From Thermoguttaceae bacterium (lineage in GTDB: Bacteria; Planctomycetota; Planctomycetia; Pirellulales; Thermoguttaceae), in the NCBI GenBank assembly GCA_017405595.1, contig JAFRAC010000007.1:62001-126000 (forward strand): a DNA stretch of 64,000 nucleotides. The letters are read 5' to 3'. The notes beneath the pieces are model-generated. The model was not told the origin of the DNA and made no database searches. It saw only the letters and a program-made list of their open reading frames with translations. Position 1 is the stretch's first letter, and each line of letters starts with the position of its first letter. The translations under genes were made by a program, and so were the position numbers. This document shows positions 63,958-64,000 of this stretch, piece by piece.

Positions 63958-64000
63958 ATGTCCCGACCTTTAAGTAAAGTGGCCCCCGAATGGTGGGACT
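63958..64000 (+). CDS. Start of a possible glucosamine-6-phosphate deaminase-like gene (cut by window edge)
   Basis: An ATG with a strong AAGGAG site, then 14 codons reading MSRPLSKVAPEWWD before the window ends. The APEWWD opening resembles, as I remember it, planctomycete proteins annotated as glucosamine-6-phosphate deaminase/isomerase. With so few residues the call is tentative. Confidence 0.35.
   Translation, partial: MSRPLSKVAPEWWD

Noticed and set aside
1..64000. CRISPR arrays, rRNA or tRNA genes, transposases and phage genes
   Set aside because: I looked in the intergenic stretches on both strands and found no spaced direct repeats, clover-leaf sequences or mobile-element proteins. 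A tRNA scan would be the decisive test.

Overview
The window looks like chromosomal DNA of a planctomycete. The pointers are a DUF1559 pseudopilin, several DUF1080 proteins, SHD1-like plus FGE-fold secreted proteins, a DUF1573 protein, a BNR-4 family protein, CsrA, and a very large periplasmic protein made of secretin N-domain repeats. Most of it is GC-rich. The block from about 3.2 to 11 kb is visibly richer in A and T. An order such as Pirellulales, including gut-associated lineages, fits the gene content, but this is inference. I see no rRNA, tRNA, CRISPR array, integrase or transposase.

Layout. 1-3197: the tail of an unknown gene, a small membrane protein and a DinG/XPD-type helicase. 3198-11165: a three-gene block encoding a membrane-anchored acidic protein, an ABC transporter fused to a coiled region and an FGE-fold domain, and a secreted SHD1-like/SmpA-like protein. 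A perfect 18-bp direct repeat flanks this block. 11166-13913: a minus-strand redox cassette (SDR, aldo/keto reductase, flavodoxin-like protein) with a decayed aldo/keto reductase tail at its upstream end. 14027-18290: dnaN, a candidate oriC with five DnaA-box-like sites beside an AT-rich tract, an unusually short SecA and a lipoprotein. 18758-26340: csrA, an SHD1-like/FGE protein, a DUF1570-like peptidase, an orphan FecCD permease, uppS, a glycosyltransferase and fumC. 26408-36069: a membrane acyltransferase-like gene directly behind an 8.4-kb gene for a 2,791-residue protein of about 30 secretin N-type repeats with no secretin barrel. 36448-42328: an ArfB-like hydrolase, LemA, GreA, a DUF1559 pseudopilin, a Gfo/Idh/MocA oxidoreductase and an enolase-superfamily enzyme. 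42385-47190: a minus-strand operon (SEC-C/TPR protein, cyclase-family protein, GH10-like protein). 47535-56863: secreted DUF1080 and BNR-4 proteins mixed with four glycosyltransferases (GT2, GT4, GT8, GT29-like), which suggests glycan breakdown alongside surface-glycan synthesis. 56840-64000: ExbD/ExbB, a TPR lipoprotein, an OleA-like thiolase, a transglutaminase-like TPR protein, a DUF1573 protein and the first codons of a possible glucosamine-6-phosphate deaminase-like gene.

The strongest candidates for something undescribed are the ABC-coil-FGE fusion with its two partners, the barrel-less giant of secretin N-repeats, and the truncated SecA beside the candidate origin. All functional calls come from reading motifs; no database search was run.
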